Assembly (NCBI GenBank): GCA_009920815.1
Contig: RFZH01000132.1
Coordinates: 1-6,543, forward strand
Reading direction: 5' to 3'
DNA length: 6,543 bases
Source of the DNA: Paracoccaceae bacterium
Lineage (GTDB): Bacteria; Pseudomonadota; Alphaproteobacteria; Rhodobacterales; Rhodobacteraceae
Each line of letters begins with the position of its first letter. The stretch's first letter is position 1. The notes under the pieces are model-generated. The model had not been told where the DNA came from, made no database searches, and saw only the letters and a program-made list of their open reading frames with translations. The translations under genes were made by a program, and so were the position numbers. Positions 5,861-6,543 of the stretch are shown piece after piece.

Positions 5861-5877
5861 TGTAACGAGATTCCCTA

Positions 5878-6348
5878 TTACCAGCGATAGTGGCTGAACG
5901 CTTTGTTCGCGTCGGCCATTTTATGTGTGTCTTCACGTTTCTTAACGGCAGAACCACGTGAGTTTACCGCATCCAACAACTCAGCTGCCAGACGCTCTTC
6001 CATGGTGTTTTCGTTACGACCGCGAGATGCGTTGATCAACCAACGAATAGCCAAGGCTTCACGACGCTCAGGACGAACTTCGACAGGTACTTGGTATGTC
6101 GCACCACCAACACGGCGGGAGCGAACCTCGACCGACGGCTTGATGTTGTCGAGCGCTTCGTGGAACACTTCGACAGGTGCGCGTTTGATTTTGCTCTCAA
6201 CGCGGTCAAGCGCGTTGTAAACGATTTTTTCGGCGACCGATTTTTTACCATCGATCATCAAGTTGTTCATAAATTTAGAAAGAACCCGATCACCAAATTT
6301 GGCGTCAGGTAATACTTCACGTTTTTCAGCAGCGTGACGACGAGACAT
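5878..6348 (-). CDS. rpsG: 30S ribosomal protein S7
   Basis: Protein of 156 residues, the standard length. S7 nucleates assembly of the 16S rRNA 3' domain and lies near the E-site tRNA and mRNA exit. The typical start MSRRHAAEKREVLPD and the conserved KFMNNLMIDGKKSVAEKIVYNAL segment (residues 25-47) are present. The beta-hairpin region EVRSRRVGGATYQVPVEVRP spans 74-93, and the RGRNENTMEERLAAELLDA helix follows. A GAGGA ribosome binding site is 7 nt upstream of the ATG. The gap after rpsL is only 12 bp. In E. coli S7 represses the str operon by binding a much longer rpsL-rpsG spacer, so that control cannot work in the same form here. Confidence 0.97.
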   Translation of the reverse strand: MSRRHAAEKREVLPDAKFGDRVLSKFMNNLMIDGKKSVAEKIVYNALDRVESKIKRAPVEVFHEALDNIKPSVEVRSRRVGGATYQVPVEVRPERREALAIRWLINASRGRNENTMEERLAAELLDAVNSRGSAVKKREDTHKMADANKAFSHYRW

Positions 6349-6360
6349 TCAATTTTCCTC

Positions 6361-6543
6361 TTACTTAGGACGCTTCGCGCCGTATTTCGAACGGCGTTGT
6401 TTACGGTCTTTAACGCCCTGAGTATCCAGAACACCACGTAGAATGTGGTAACGCACACCAGGAAGGTCTTTTACACGACCACCACGGATAAGAACAACAG
6501 AGTGCTCTTGCAGGTTGTGCTTTTCACCTGGGATGTAGCTGAT
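6361..6543 (-). CDS. rpsL: 30S ribosomal protein S12, C-terminal part (cut by window edge)
   Basis: The visible part is the last 60 residues plus stop, about half of the usual 123-residue protein; the N-terminus lies beyond the right edge. S12 lies at the decoding centre and monitors codon-anticodon pairing. The segment GEKHNLQEHSVVLIRGGRV is followed by KDLPGVRYH, and the protein ends SKYGAKRPK. The Lys in VKDLP is the residue changed in many streptomycin-resistant mutants of other bacteria; it is wild type here, but the other common site (Lys43) is outside the window. The Asp in the same motif corresponds to the residue methylthiolated by RimO in E. coli. It precedes rpsG by 12 bp in the same direction and is the upstream gene of the str block. 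Confidence 0.97.
   Translation of the reverse strand: MSYIPGEKHNLQEHSVVLIRGGRVKDLPGVRYHILRGVLDTQGVKDRKQRRSKYGAKRPK

Noticed and set aside
1..6543. A possible undescribed protein system, mobile element, CRISPR array or defence cassette
   Set aside because: All coding space is filled by conserved translation genes in a normal order. I see no transposase, integrase, tRNA attachment site or spaced direct repeats.
6361..6543. Streptomycin-resistance mutation in S12
   Set aside because: The Lys and Pro of the VKDLP motif are wild type in the visible half. The other common site lies outside the window.

Overview
The window is a stretch of the str-S10 ribosomal protein region of an alphaproteobacterium. 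All genes lie on the minus strand, so transcription runs from the right edge to the left. The protein sequences resemble Rhodobacterales (the marine Roseobacter group): S12 has the ending SKYGAKRPK, EF-G carries an extra acidic segment before its DTPGH motif, and L3 has an Ala/Pro/Glu-rich tail. The base composition looks moderate rather than GC-rich. The lineage is inferred from remembered family sequences, not from a search.

In transcription order the genes are rpsL (C-terminal 60 codons only), rpsG, fusA, tuf, rpsJ, rplC, rplD, rplW and the first codons of rplB at the left edge. The first four form the str block: S12 and S7 of the small subunit plus elongation factors G and Tu. The next four and rplB begin the S10 block: S10, L3, L4, L23 and L2. 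rpsJ-rplC are 1 bp apart, and rplC-rplD and rplD-rplW each overlap by 4 bp (ATGA), which suggests translational coupling. All complete genes are full length with intact key motifs. No frameshift or pseudogene is visible.

The interesting parts are the spacers. The fusA-tuf gap holds a perfect 11-bp hairpin without a U-run. The tuf-rpsJ gap holds another 11-bp perfect inverted repeat with a weak T-rich tail. The largest gap (18-418) separates rplW from rplB, which are usually tightly packed in the S10 operon. It holds a good intrinsic terminator after rplW, a cluster of GC-rich palindromes, a candidate promoter, and three small hairpins just upstream of rplB, two of them with UUCG tetraloops. 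The S10 operon therefore looks split after rplW, with rplB probably starting its own transcription unit with a structured leader.

No mobile element, CRISPR array, tRNA or rRNA is visible. I see no new protein system; the novelty, if any, lies in the RNA and regulatory architecture of the rplW-rplB gap.
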